Assembly (NCBI GenBank): GCA_009377745.1
Contig: WHTK01000024.1
Span: 1-51,773 of the forward strand
Direction: 5' to 3'
Length of the DNA stretch: 51,773 nt
DNA from: Dehalococcoidia bacterium
Lineage (GTDB): Bacteria > Chloroflexota > Dehalococcoidia > DSTF01 > WHTK01
Shown here: piece after piece, positions 25,254-33,791 of the stretch
How the letters are laid out: each line of letters begins with the position of its first letter
How positions within the stretch are numbered: the first letter of the stretch is position 1
The notes under the pieces: generated by a model
The model's input: the letters and a program-made list of their open reading frames with translations, nothing else
What the model was told of the DNA's origin: nothing
The model's database searches: none
Translations under genes and position numbers: made by a program

Positions 25254-26300
25254 ATGGTCACCATCGACAGAAACGGTAGCGACAACATCCAGGTCCTCTC
25301 ACGCAAGGACTTCGTGTCTGACCAGGAGGTCAGGTGGTGCCCCGGCTGCGGTGACTACTCGATCCTGGCGCAGACCCAGCGGGTGATGCCGGACCTCGGC
25401 ATTCCGCGGGAGAACATTGTCTTCATCTCCGGCATCGGCTGCTCCAGCCGCCTGCCGTACTACATGAACACCTACGGCTTCCACAGCATCCACGGCCGCG
25501 CGCCGACCATCGCCAGCGGCCTCAAGACTGCCCGCCCGGAGCTCAGCGTCTGGGTAATCACCGGTGACGGCGACGCCCTGAGCATTGGCGGCAACCACAT
25601 CCTGCACGTCATCCGCCGCAACGTGGACCTGCAGATCGTCCTGCACAACAACGAGATCTACGGCCTGACAAAGGGCCAGTACTCGCCGACCTCGCCGCTC
25701 TCCAAGGTCACCTACTCCTCGCCGATGGGCTCTATCGACTGGCCGCTGCGGCCGCTCGCCGTCGCTCTCGGCGCTGAGGCGACCTTTGTGGCGCGCTCGC
25801 TGGACATCGACCCGCACCACATGGTGGACATGCTGGGCCGGGCGCACGAACACCGCGGCGCATCCTTCGTCGAGATATACCAGAACTGCAACATCTACAA
25901 CGACGGCGCCTTTGAGGAGTTCACCGCCAAGGATGTCCGCGCCGACCGTATGCTCTTCCTCAAGCACGGCGAGCCGATGATCTTCGGCAAGGCAGAGGAC
26001 AAGGGGATCCGCCTCAACGGCCTGAAGCCGGAAGTCGTCGAGCTGGGTAAGGACGGCGTCACGGTGAAGGACATCCTGATCCACGACGAGACCATCGAGG
26101 ACCCGACCATCGCCTTCATGCTCAGCCGCATGGATTACCCGGAGTACCCGGTGCCCGTCGGCGTCATCCGCGCCGTGCAGCGCCCCACCTACAACGACCT
26201 GATGGACCAGCAGCTGGCCAAGGCTGTCGAGACCCAGGGTGAGGGCAACCTTGACGAGCTCTTCCGCCAGGGTGATACCTGGCAGGTGGAGGAAGAGTAA
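25254..26300 (+). CDS. korB: 2-oxoacid:ferredoxin oxidoreductase, beta subunit
   Basis: KorB holds thiamine diphosphate and a 4Fe-4S cluster. The 348-residue product has VRWCPGCGDYSIL with two cluster cysteines, ISGIGCSSRLPYYMNTYGFH, the TPP motif GDGDALSIGGNH ending in NNEIYGLTKGQYSPTS, and IYQNCNIYNDGAF with a further cysteine. ATG 25254 follows AAGGAG. It follows korA by 49 bases and ends in a heptamer array before the zinc-ribbon CBS gene. Confidence 0.96.
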   Translation: MVTIDRNGSDNIQVLSRKDFVSDQEVRWCPGCGDYSILAQTQRVMPDLGIPRENIVFISGIGCSSRLPYYMNTYGFHSIHGRAPTIASGLKTARPELSVWVITGDGDALSIGGNHILHVIRRNVDLQIVLHNNEIYGLTKGQYSPTSPLSKVTYSSPMGSIDWPLRPLAVALGAEATFVARSLDIDPHHMVDMLGRAHEHRGASFVEIYQNCNIYNDGAFEEFTAKDVRADRMLFLKHGEPMIFGKAEDKGIRLNGLKPEVVELGKDGVTVKDILIHDETIEDPTIAFMLSRMDYPEYPVPVGVIRAVQRPTYNDLMDQQLAKAVETQGEGNLDELFRQGDTWQVEEE

Positions 26301-26368
26301 CAAGCAACATGTAACAAGTAACAAGCGCTCGCTAGCCGCCTGTTATTTGAAGCTTGTTAGTTGTTACT
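26297..26368. repeat. Inverted pair of four-unit heptamer arrays after korB
   Basis: 26297-26324 reads GTAACAA, GCAACAT, GTAACAA, GTAACAA. 26341-26368 reads TGTTATT, TGAAGCT, TGTTAGT, TGTTACT, the inverse type. Sixteen bases separate them. The layout copies the inverted octamer pair before nuoL, but with 7-base units. It ends six bases before the next ATG and includes the korB stop codon. Confidence 0.75.
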
Positions 26369-26374
26369 TTGGTA

Positions 26375-26884
26375 ATGATTTGCCCAGCTTGCAAGACTGA
26401 CAACATCGAAGGGGCGGACGCCTGCGCCAACTGCGGCCAGGCACTCGCCGGCTTGGACCTGCCCGGCGCGGACCTCGGCAGCAAGGCACCGGACTTCGTC
26501 AACCAGCCGCTGTCCAGCCTGACGCTCAAGCAATCGGCGCGCGTCAGCCAATCCGACCCGGTGGGCCTGGCTGTACGTCAGATGCAGAGCCAGGGCACAA
26601 ACTGCATCCTGGTTATGGAAGGTGAGCGGCTCGCGGGCATCATCACCAACTGGGACGTGCTGCACAAGGTCGCTGGACCTAACGAAGACCTCAACGCCGT
26701 GACCTGCGGCGAGATCATGACGGCAGACCCACTTTGCCTGCACTCCGAGGACAGCGTCAGCCTGGCGCTCAACCTGATGGCGGGCGGCGGCTTCCGCCAC
26801 GTCCCCATCCTGGTCGACGAAAAGCCGTCCGCTGTCATCGACGTCAGCGACCTCTTCCGCCACCTCTCACCGCATCTGGTGTAG
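26375..26884 (+). CDS. Zinc-ribbon plus CBS-domain protein
   Basis: A 169-residue protein with an N-terminal zinc ribbon (CPACKTDNIEGADACANCG, Cys at about 3, 6, 17, 20) and two CBS motifs (DPVGLAVRQMQSQGTNCILV; SVSLALNLMAGGGFRHVPIL). ATG 26375 places the ribbon at the extreme N-terminus; a TTG 21 bases upstream lies in repeat sequence and is less likely. It is the last gene of the CBS-korA-korB-CBS cluster. The fusion suggests a nucleotide-sensing adaptor; the target is unknown. Confidence 0.85.
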   Translation: MICPACKTDNIEGADACANCGQALAGLDLPGADLGSKAPDFVNQPLSSLTLKQSARVSQSDPVGLAVRQMQSQGTNCILVMEGERLAGIITNWDVLHKVAGPNEDLNAVTCGEIMTADPLCLHSEDSVSLALNLMAGGGFRHVPILVDEKPSAVIDVSDLFRHLSPHLV

Positions 26885-26927
26885 GGGCGTTGAGGAACGT
26901 TATGTCGCCTAGTGCCCTGCTGAGGCG

Positions 26928-27827
26928 TTAGGCGAAGCTCGTCAGGCTGCCGAAGTCACGGTAGCGCTTCTCGATCTCGTCCCAGGTCAGGCGCTCCAGG
27001 CGGCGGGTGCCAAAGTCCTCGACGCAGAAGGAGCCCATGACGCTGCCGTAGACCATGGCGCGGCGCAGGGTCATCTCGTTAACCGTGCGCTGTTGGGCTA
27101 GATAGCCGAAGAAACCGCCGGCGAAGCTATCGCCGGCGCCCGTGGGGTCTCGCTCGTCATCGAGGGGGTAGGCCGGCGCCGTGAAGATGCCGTCATCGAA
27201 GAGCATGGCGCCGTGGTCGCCGCGGGTGGCAATCAGCATCTTCGGCCCCATTTCGAGAATCTTGGCGGCGGCGCGACGCAGATTGTACTCGCCGGAAAGC
27301 TGCCGCGCCTCGGAGTCGTCGATCTTGAGGATGTCGACCCGGCTGATCACGTCACGCAGCTCTGCCGGGGTGATGTTGATCCAGAGGTCCATCGAGTCCA
27401 TGCCGACGAGCCGCTTCGACTCGACCTGCTCGATGACGCTCTGCTGTAGCGATGGGTGCATGTTGCCCAGGTAGACGACGTCCGCTTTGCGATAGGATGC
27501 CGGCAGCTTTGGCTGGAAGCCCTCGAAGACGTTGAGCTCGGTGAAAAGCGTCTCGCGGCTGTTTAGATTGATGCTGTACTCGCCGCCCCAGCGGAAGGTC
27601 TTGCCGGGTGCGCGCTCCAGGCCCTGGAGGTCGATACGGCGGTTGGCGAAAAGGCTCAGGTGCTGCTCGTTGAAGTCCTCCCCAACCACGGCGACGAGGT
27701 TGACGTCGGTGAAGAAGGAGGCTGCCAGGGCGAAGTAAGTCAGCGAGCCGCCGACTATGTCCTTTGCCTCGCCGAAGGGCGTCCTGATCGTATCGAAGGC
27801 AACGGAACCGACGGCGACTATCGACAT
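26928..27827 (-). CDS. PfkB-family carbohydrate kinase
   Basis: A 299-residue ribokinase-fold sugar or nucleoside kinase. VGGSLTYFALAASFF (N-terminal substrate side) and the second PfkB signature DPTGAGDSFAGGFFGYL with the catalytic Asp (around residue 235) are present. The start ATG 27827 follows the dodecin stop directly (TAGATG), so the two genes are co-translated. The substrate cannot be named from sequence. Confidence 0.88.
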   Translation of the reverse strand: MSIVAVGSVAFDTIRTPFGEAKDIVGGSLTYFALAASFFTDVNLVAVVGEDFNEQHLSLFANRRIDLQGLERAPGKTFRWGGEYSINLNSRETLFTELNVFEGFQPKLPASYRKADVVYLGNMHPSLQQSVIEQVESKRLVGMDSMDLWINITPAELRDVISRVDILKIDDSEARQLSGEYNLRRAAAKILEMGPKMLIATRGDHGAMLFDDGIFTAPAYPLDDERDPTGAGDSFAGGFFGYLAQQRTVNEMTLRRAMVYGSVMGSFCVEDFGTRRLERLTWDEIEKRYRDFGSLTSFA

Positions 27828-28061
27828 CTACGCCTCGGCCTGCAACTCGTCGTGGGACATGACGCGGAAGCTCACCTTGACGGCGACCTGATACTCGGCA
27901 ATGCGGCCGTTATCGATGTGGCCTCGAATTTCGCCCACCTCGAACCACTCCAGCCCCTTGAGGGTCTGGCTGGCGCGGTCGACCGCCGCCTGGATCGCTT
28001 CGGAAACGCCGGCCTCAGACGTGCCGACGAGGTCGATGGTCTTGTAGATGTGGCCTGCCAT
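27828..28061 (-). CDS. Dodecin
   Basis: A 77-residue dodecin: YKTIDLVGTSEAGVSEAIQAAVDRA then LKGLEWFEVGEIRGHIDNGRIAEYQVAVKVSFRV, with the flavin-stacking tryptophan in LEWFEV. Dodecins are dodecameric flavin-binding storage proteins. Start ATG 28061 follows GGAGGT. Confidence 0.93.
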   Translation of the reverse strand: MAGHIYKTIDLVGTSEAGVSEAIQAAVDRASQTLKGLEWFEVGEIRGHIDNGRIAEYQVAVKVSFRVMSHDELQAEA

Positions 28062-28133
28062 GACTACCTCCAGGAATTAGGGAATGTCTGCTCATTGTAC
28101 GACGCAAGTTGCTGCCATCTCGGCGATAAGCCA

Positions 28134-28196
28134 CGTAGGGACGCAGCTTTAGGTCCGTCCGCGAGCGCTCGGACGGAGCTAAGCTGCGTCCCTACG
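28134..28196. repeat. Family A hairpin, complete
   Basis: Left arm 28134-28161 (CGTAGGGACGCAGC...GTCCGTCCG) and right arm 28170-28196 (CGGACGGAG...GCTGCGTCCCTACG) form a 27-base stem, broken only around TTTAGG/CTAA, with an 8-base loop. It lies between the SDR stop and dodecin. There is no T tract. Confidence 0.8.
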
Positions 28197-28220
28197 ATGA
28201 TCGCCCGGAAGGCGAATCGG

Positions 28221-29195
28221 TTATAGCCAGCGCTGCTCCCGGTACCAGCGCAGCATTTGCGCAAAACCCTGGTCGAGGCTAATACGAGGCTGCCAGCCGA
28301 GGTCACGGGCGATGGCCTCGTAGTCGCAGACCCAGTACCGTTCGCGCATATGAGCGACCTCATCCGGATTGAGAGGTAACGCGCGCCGGATCAGTTTGGA
28401 GACAGCGCCGCCGGCATAACCCGCTGCCATGAACAGGGATGGGGGCGTGTTGATGATGCGCACGCCGCGTCCCCTGGCCCGCGCGAAAGCCTGCACCAGC
28501 CCTCGCCACGTGTGCGGCGGGCCGTCGGCGATGGTGTAGATGCCGCCGGAACGTCCTGCCGTCAGCGCGGCACGGATGATCGCGTCGGCACAGTCGTGGG
28601 TGTGGACGAAGGAGACCTGGTTCTGGCCGCCGCCGAGCACCGGCAGGACGCCGAGGCTAGCGATGCGGTAGAACGGCAAGAGGGCGTGGTCGCGTTCGCC
28701 GTAGACGACCGGTGGCCGGACTATGGCGACGCTCATTCGCTCTTTTTCCGTCAACGTCGCGTACTCCCCTGCCAGCTTGGAGCGGCCGTAGGAGCTGATC
28801 GGATGGGCAACATCGGGTATCGAGGTGCTGCCGTCCGGGCTGGGGCCCTGCGCCGCCAGGCTGGAGACATAGACGAAGCGCTTGACGCCCGCTTCGGCGG
28901 CCGCGCGCGCCAGGACGGCTGTGCCTTCGCCGTTGATCGCCTGGTACTCCGCCTCCGTCCGGGCGTTCGTCAACCCGGCACAGTGGATTACGGTCCCGAC
29001 ACCCCTGACCGCGGCCGTCAGCGACTCGGCGTTGCGCATGTCGCCCTCGACACGCTCATAGTCCTTGACGCCGCCGAGGAAGGCGATGCTGCTGGTGCGT
29101 CGCAGCATCAACCTTATGTCAACACCCTGCCCTTGCAGTCGGTCGGCGATGTGGGAGCCGACAAAGCCGTTGGCGCCGGTTACCAGCACCCGCAC
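28221..29195 (-). CDS. NAD-dependent epimerase/dehydratase (extended SDR)
   Basis: A 324-residue extended short-chain dehydrogenase. VLVTGANGFVGSHIADRL is the Rossmann GxxGxxG motif, and SSYGRSKLAGEYATL (residues about 141-155) carries the YxxxK catalytic pair. It starts at GTG 29195, three bases after the stop of the GNAT-like gene, so both are in one operon. Such proteins act on nucleotide sugars, flavanol-like or steroid-like substrates; the exact reaction is open. Confidence 0.85.
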   Translation of the reverse strand: MRVLVTGANGFVGSHIADRLQGQGVDIRLMLRRTSSIAFLGGVKDYERVEGDMRNAESLTAAVRGVGTVIHCAGLTNARTEAEYQAINGEGTAVLARAAAEAGVKRFVYVSSLAAQGPSPDGSTSIPDVAHPISSYGRSKLAGEYATLTEKERMSVAIVRPPVVYGERDHALLPFYRIASLGVLPVLGGGQNQVSFVHTHDCADAIIRAALTAGRSGGIYTIADGPPHTWRGLVQAFARARGRGVRIINTPPSLFMAAGYAGGAVSKLIRRALPLNPDEVAHMRERYWVCDYEAIARDLGWQPRISLDQGFAQMLRWYREQRWL

Positions 29196-29198
29196 GGG

Positions 29199-30350
29199 CT
29201 ACAGGGCCTTCTCATAGATGCGATAGCGTTTGTAGAGCGCCGCGCCCATATAAGGCATCATCGCGTTCATGCGCCTGTTGCTCTCCAGGATCCAGGACTC
29301 CTCGCACCACTTGTAGCGGCCCTTCTGGCTGCCCTTGTAGAGCTCATCGAGGAGCAGAAAGGGCAGGCCGTAGAGCTCACGGCGGCGCTGGAACTTCTGC
29401 TTGACACCGTAGAGCAGGATGCGCCCTGTCTCCGTGCCGCGGACTTTCAGGCGCCAGATCAGCTTCAGCGCCTTCCAGGGGTCTATGTGGCCCTTGAAGT
29501 CCCGGATCGCCTCGTAAAAGTTAGGGACGCCGACGATCATCCCGGCCGGCTCGCCATCGATCTCGGCGATCAGGACGACGTTGGGGTCGGCGATCAAACG
29601 CAGGTCATCGACGATCTTGCGTGCCGAGCGTTGGGTGACGGGGACGAAGCCCCAGTTGTCCTGCCAGGCGTCCGTATAGATATCGAGGAGGATGTCGACT
29701 TCCTTATCGAGGCGGCGCATGCTGATCTTGCGCACGGTGAGGCCGGAAGCGGCGCGGGTGACGTCGATGGGCTCACGGATGCGCTCCGGCATCGGCTGCA
29801 CGTCCCAGCGGTAGGCCAGCAAATCCATCGCCTTGGCGTAGCCGCTTTGCTCCAGCAGGCCACCGTAGTAGGGCAGCGCGTGGGTCGTATCGATCATTGG
29901 GGGATGCTCGAAGCCCTCGACCAGCATGCCCACTTCCTGGTCGATGCTGAAGCTGAACGGTCCCTGAATCGTGTCCATGCCGCGCTCGCGCAGCCAATTC
30001 GCGGCTGCATCAAGGAGAGAGGATGCCACGGACGCGTCGTCAATCGACTCGAAGAAGCCGAAGAAGCCGGTGCGTTCGCCGTGATGCTCGTTATGCCGCC
30101 GGTCGATCTGGGCGCTGATCCGGCCGGCGGCTTCGCCATCACGCCAGGCCAGGAAGAGCCGCGCCTCGCCGTGGTCAAAGAACGGGTTCTTCTTCTCCGA
30201 GATCAGGTCGCGCTGGAGCATGAGCAGGTTGGGCACCCAGACCGGGTCGTCCCGATAGAGGCGCCAGGGCAGGCGTAAAAAGCGCTCCCGGTCCGCCTTC
30301 GTCGTGGCAGGGCGGACTTCGATGGCTGCCTTTAGAGACGTAGAACTCAA
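29199..30350 (-). CDS. GNAT-like protein of unknown function
   Basis: A 383-residue protein with GNAT-like features: N-terminal EVRPATTKADRERFLRLPWRL and, in the middle, VVLIAEIDGEPAGMIVGVPN, which resembles the acetyl-CoA-binding strand region. The C-terminal part contains YKWCEESWILESNRRMN, typical of a conserved bacterial family annotated only as hypothetical or N-acetyltransferase. The start is TTG 30350. It precedes the SDR gene by three bases. Confidence 0.65.
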   Translation of the reverse strand: MSSTSLKAAIEVRPATTKADRERFLRLPWRLYRDDPVWVPNLLMLQRDLISEKKNPFFDHGEARLFLAWRDGEAAGRISAQIDRRHNEHHGERTGFFGFFESIDDASVASSLLDAAANWLRERGMDTIQGPFSFSIDQEVGMLVEGFEHPPMIDTTHALPYYGGLLEQSGYAKAMDLLAYRWDVQPMPERIREPIDVTRAASGLTVRKISMRRLDKEVDILLDIYTDAWQDNWGFVPVTQRSARKIVDDLRLIADPNVVLIAEIDGEPAGMIVGVPNFYEAIRDFKGHIDPWKALKLIWRLKVRGTETGRILLYGVKQKFQRRRELYGLPFLLLDELYKGSQKGRYKWCEESWILESNRRMNAMMPYMGAALYKRYRIYEKAL

Positions 30351-30405
30351 TCCAGAATCCTGGCCGCATGCGCAAAGCGAAGCCCTATTGCCGCCATGCT
30401 AATGG

Positions 30406-31326
30406 TTAGTCGAAGAACTTCTCGTGGATGATGTCCTTGCGGTCGAAGCCGCGCTCGTTGACCGCGTAGTCCGTGACCTGCTTGATCATCGCATCGCTGC
30501 CACAAAGGTAGAGCTTGACGTGGTTGGGGTCGTACGGCACGCCGGTCAGCTTCTCGAAGGGGTGAATCTCGCCGGTCATCTCCTGCGGCGCCGGCGCCAG
30601 GACCTTGGTGATGCGGCCGCGCCCGTAGTGCCAGGGCGTGCCGGCGTCGCGGCTGAGGAACATGTGGTATTGGAAGTCAGGGTACTTGCTGCGGTGCTCC
30701 TTGAACTCGTCCTGGTAGGCGAAGTCGGCCGGGTTGCGGACGCCGTGCAGGACGATACCCTTGCGCACGGACGGCGCCCAGGAGTAGCCACGCACGATCG
30801 GCACGCCGGCGGCGACGCCGGTGCCGGTGAAGCCAAAGACGGCGATGCGTGGGTCCTTGGTGTCGTAGCGGAAGGAGCCCATCGTCGCCTGACCGAGGAG
30901 GACATTGTTGTAGGCCGGGTTGGCCTCGACCTCCTTCTCAACCACGTCCTGGAGGAGCATCGAGACGTAGGGGTACTCAAGAATGCGCTTTTCGAGCTCC
31001 GGGTCTTCCGGTGACAGCGGCAGCAAGTCGTCAATCGTCTCGCCCTTGACGGCGATGTAGAACTCAAGAAAGTCTTCATGCGGGGCGGAGACGATGCTGA
31101 AGGCGCGGACGGCGGAGCGCCCGGTCGCCGGGTTACGCTTGCCGAGCATGGCAAACATGCCGGGGATGGTGTACTGAAACCACTCCGGCCGCTCCAGGAA
31201 GAGACGGTAGTTCCAGGCCGACCTCACGGTCAGGCGCTGGACCGGCACCTCTTGCAGCGCCAGCTTCTGAAAGCGGTCGTTGTAGCGGTTGTCCAGGAGC
31301 TCCCAGGGAAATTCGTTGCTTGCCAT
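30406..31326 (-). CDS. Ferredoxin/flavodoxin-NADP reductase-like FAD oxidoreductase
   Basis: A 306-residue protein of the FNR superfamily. FAD region: SAVRAFSIVSAPHEDFLEFYIAV (RAFSIVS matches the RxYS motif). NAD(P) region: GFTGTGVAAGVPIVRGY and KLYLCGSDAMIKQVTDY (C-G-x-x-x-M). I start it at ATG 31326, because upstream codons lack similarity. An insertion between the two domains (about 120-160) is longer than usual. It could supply or use the ferredoxin reduced by KorAB, but the genes are not linked. Confidence 0.75.
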   Translation of the reverse strand: MASNEFPWELLDNRYNDRFQKLALQEVPVQRLTVRSAWNYRLFLERPEWFQYTIPGMFAMLGKRNPATGRSAVRAFSIVSAPHEDFLEFYIAVKGETIDDLLPLSPEDPELEKRILEYPYVSMLLQDVVEKEVEANPAYNNVLLGQATMGSFRYDTKDPRIAVFGFTGTGVAAGVPIVRGYSWAPSVRKGIVLHGVRNPADFAYQDEFKEHRSKYPDFQYHMFLSRDAGTPWHYGRGRITKVLAPAPQEMTGEIHPFEKLTGVPYDPNHVKLYLCGSDAMIKQVTDYAVNERGFDRKDIIHEKFFD

Positions 31327-31410
31327 TGAGCCGGAGCACCTGATCCTTTCTGCGGGCCGGGAACGGACGCTGACCCAGTGCCATGATACGATCACGCGGA
31401 GTCTCAGACT

Positions 31411-32475
31411 ATGACAGAGCAGATCATCCTCAAGCTCCCCTTCCAACCGCCGCTGCAGCACATGCTGGCCAAAGCGATCGACGCCATCCCGGAGGGCGAG
31501 GAGTGGTCCTACGAGCCGAAGTGGGACGGCTTCCGCGCCTTAATCTTCTTCGACGGCGAACAGATCTACTTGCAGAGCCGCGACCTCAAGCCGCTGGGGC
31601 GCTACTTCCCCGAGCTGGAGGCTAGCCTGCGCGATGCCCTACCCACCCCGATGATCCTCGATGGCGAGATCGTCATCGCCACGGACCATGGCCTCGATTT
31701 CGATGCGCTGCAGATGCGCATCCATCCGGCCGCCTCGCGCGTGAAGATGCTGTCCGAGCAGACGCCGTCCTCCTTCGTCGCCTTCGACCTGCTGGCCACC
31801 GGAGACGCCGACCTGCGCGAGCTGCCCTTCTCAGAGCGGCGTGAGCGCCTGTTGGCGTCGCTCAAAGGCATCGAAGCGCCCATCCAGATCACGCCGGAGA
31901 CGCGCGACCGCGACCTGGCGCAGGACTGGTTCGAGCGCTTCGAGGGCGCCGGGCTCGATGGCGTGATTGCCAAGCGGCGCGAGGAGCCGTATCGAGCGGG
32001 ACGGCGCGACTGGCTGAAGATCAAGCATCTGCGGACGGTCGATTGTGTGGTCGGCGGCTTTCGCTGGAACCGCGGGCTGGAAGGCGATTCCGTCGGCTCC
32101 CTACTGCTGGGCCTCTATGATGCCGATGGCGTCTTCCACCACGTCGGCCATACGTCCAGCTTCAAGGCGGCCGAAAAGCGCGAGCTCGTCTCCTTCCTGG
32201 CGCCCTACGTTACTGACGACGGCGAAGAGGGCTTCGGCCGCGGCCGCACGCCGGGCGAGCCGAGCCGCTGGACCGGCGCCCGCGACATGGCATGGGTGCG
32301 TCTGCGGCCGGAGCTGGTCTGCGAGGTGACGTTCGATTACCTGCAGGGGCCATACCGCTTCCGCCACGCCGCGACGTTCCGCCGCTGGCGCACTGACAAG
32401 CCGCCCACGTCCTGCACCTTCGACCAGATCGCCACAACGCCTCCCTACGAGCTTCAGCAGATCTTCGGCGCGTAG
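31411..32475 (+). CDS. ligC: ATP-dependent DNA ligase (LigC-like)
   Basis: A 354-residue ATP-dependent ligase: nucleotidyl lysine in YEPKWDGFRAL (Lys37), motif III VAFDLLA, motif IV DGVIAKR, motif V WLKIKHLR, then an OB-fold domain. It has the size of LigC, or of the ligase domain of LigD without nuclease and polymerase. A LigD-type polymerase gene lies at 33792-35180, so NHEJ-like functions are split. No Ku gene is in the window. Confidence 0.9.
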   Translation: MTEQIILKLPFQPPLQHMLAKAIDAIPEGEEWSYEPKWDGFRALIFFDGEQIYLQSRDLKPLGRYFPELEASLRDALPTPMILDGEIVIATDHGLDFDALQMRIHPAASRVKMLSEQTPSSFVAFDLLATGDADLRELPFSERRERLLASLKGIEAPIQITPETRDRDLAQDWFERFEGAGLDGVIAKRREEPYRAGRRDWLKIKHLRTVDCVVGGFRWNRGLEGDSVGSLLLGLYDADGVFHHVGHTSSFKAAEKRELVSFLAPYVTDDGEEGFGRGRTPGEPSRWTGARDMAWVRLRPELVCEVTFDYLQGPYRFRHAATFRRWRTDKPPTSCTFDQIATTPPYELQQIFGA

Positions 32476-32524
32476 TTGTTCGGCGTGTAGGCAGGGCTCA
32501 GGGCTGGGAATAACTATCCGAATG

Positions 32525-32913
32525 TGTCATTCCGAGGCACGAGGAATCCTGTCCTGGAGATAGAGGCTTCGTGTGGCCAGAACTTTCTACGTCTACATCA
32601 TGACCAACTACATGGGCACCACCCTTATACGGGCATCACCAATGATCTTCCTCGTCGTGTGATGGAACATAGATCAAGCGGAGGAAACACCTTCGCTGGA
32701 CGCTACAAAGTCACGCGGTTGATCTATGTCGAAGAGACGAAGGACATTCGTGAGGCGATTCAGCGAGAGAAAGAGATCAAAGGCTGGTCTCGTAAGAAGA
32801 AGCTCGACCTCATCGCCACATTGAATCCGAAATGGCAGGACTTGACCGACGGATGGTTAGAAAACTCGAAAGCTGATCTTGGTTGACAAGATTCCTCGTG
32901 CCTCGGAATGACA
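32525..32913. mobile_element. GIY-YIG mini-element with perfect 24-bp inverted ends
   Basis: Left end 32525-32548 (TGTCATTCCGAG then GCACGAGGAATC) and right end 32890-32913 are exact reverse complements over 24 bases. They enclose a single GIY-YIG endonuclease-like gene, frameshifted here. The element of 389 bases sits in the gap between convergent ligC and the NTase gene. Outer bases match the ends of the three elements at 37594-38491. Confidence 0.75.
32573..32886 (+). pseudogene. GIY-YIG endonuclease-like gene, frameshifted
   Basis: From GTG 32573 one frame reads VARTFYVYIMTNYMGTTL. After about 32625 a second frame continues YTGITNDLPRRVMEHRSSGG, then IQREKEIKGWSRKKKLDLI. Together they form the small GIY-YIG fold (YVYIM as GIY, YTGIT as YIG). 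One T is missing in CCCTTATACGG. The stop lies three bases before the right inverted repeat. It is homologous to the intact gene at 38158. Confidence 0.8.
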
Positions 32914-32923
32914 AGGTTGTTAG

Positions 32924-33781
32924 CTAACGATACTTGCGGCGCTGGAAGTGGCCCTCAGTAATAACTTCCCGAGCGATGCCTGATAGCCTATCGACCTCGC
33001 CAACCATTGCGAGGTGCACGTCGATGCCGAGTGCGATCAGGCCGGGGTGCAGTCTCAGCATCTCATCACGTAGTTGGGAGATGACGTCGAGGGCGGCGGC
33101 GGGCGTGATCTCAGCGCCGAGCCGTGGCAGATGAGCATCGATTTCAGCCTCAAGCGGCCGGTTAAGGACGGTAACCCATGGGTCAGGGACGGTCTTGCTC
33201 GCCAGCAGCCGGTGCAGGCAGATGAGGGCGCGCGTGAGAAGGTCGGTCTGGCTAGCGGCCTGACGGGTGGCGCCTCTTGCCCCGTACTTGATGGCGATCG
33301 GCGCCATGGCCCAGAAGAACGTCGTCCGCCACTGGATCTTCTCCAGACGTTGGGTGGGTGAAAGAGATGGAGGGTCGATAACCGGAAACGGCCGCTTCTC
33401 AAGCAGCAGCCGGTGGCCGACCACCTTCTTCGCCATGCTCGCCGGCCCGAATGTCCAGTCCACCTCGATCCCGCCGTCGAAGTAGACGAGCTGGAAGACG
33501 CCGCCTTCGAGATGCGGATTCTGGGTGAACTCGGATTGAATCAGGATCGGCTTGGCAATCGACTCATAAAATCGGAGGCGTTGGTCCAGAAAGGCGGCGA
33601 GGCTGTCGTCCTCGATTGCGACGTGCAGGTCGAGGTCCGACCACTCGTCGGCTTCGTCGTCGCCGCGACCGAAGGAGCCGGAGAGCCATGCTCCCTGGAT
33701 CCTGGGGTCGGCCTTGAGAACGTCAAGAATGCGTTGCAGCAACGCGTCTCTCGCCGCGCCCTGAGCCTTGACGCTTTCCAC
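32924..33781 (-). CDS. Nucleotidyltransferase-fold protein
   Basis: A 285-residue protein with the polymerase-beta-like NTase motif GSFGRGDDEADEWSDLDLHV; Gly-Ser at 35-36 and the metal aspartates at 49 and 51. The C-terminal half is helical (RALICLHRLLAS; LRDEMLRLHPGLIALG) and resembles the helical domain of aminoglycoside adenylyltransferase-like proteins. I choose GTG 33781, eleven bases after the LigD-type polymerase stop; the longer frame upstream only overlaps that gene. It probably shares an operon with it. The substrate is unknown. Confidence 0.75.
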   Translation of the reverse strand: MESVKAQGAARDALLQRILDVLKADPRIQGAWLSGSFGRGDDEADEWSDLDLHVAIEDDSLAAFLDQRLRFYESIAKPILIQSEFTQNPHLEGGVFQLVYFDGGIEVDWTFGPASMAKKVVGHRLLLEKRPFPVIDPPSLSPTQRLEKIQWRTTFFWAMAPIAIKYGARGATRQAASQTDLLTRALICLHRLLASKTVPDPWVTVLNRPLEAEIDAHLPRLGAEITPAAALDVISQLRDEMLRLHPGLIALGIDVHLAMVGEVDRLSGIAREVITEGHFQRRKYR

Positions 33782-33791
33782 CGCCAACCGT

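Noticed and set aside
28512..30278. 588-codon open frame on the plus strand
   Set aside because: It is antisense to the SDR and GNAT-like genes, and its product is low in hydrophobic order with no motif; GC-rich codon shadow.
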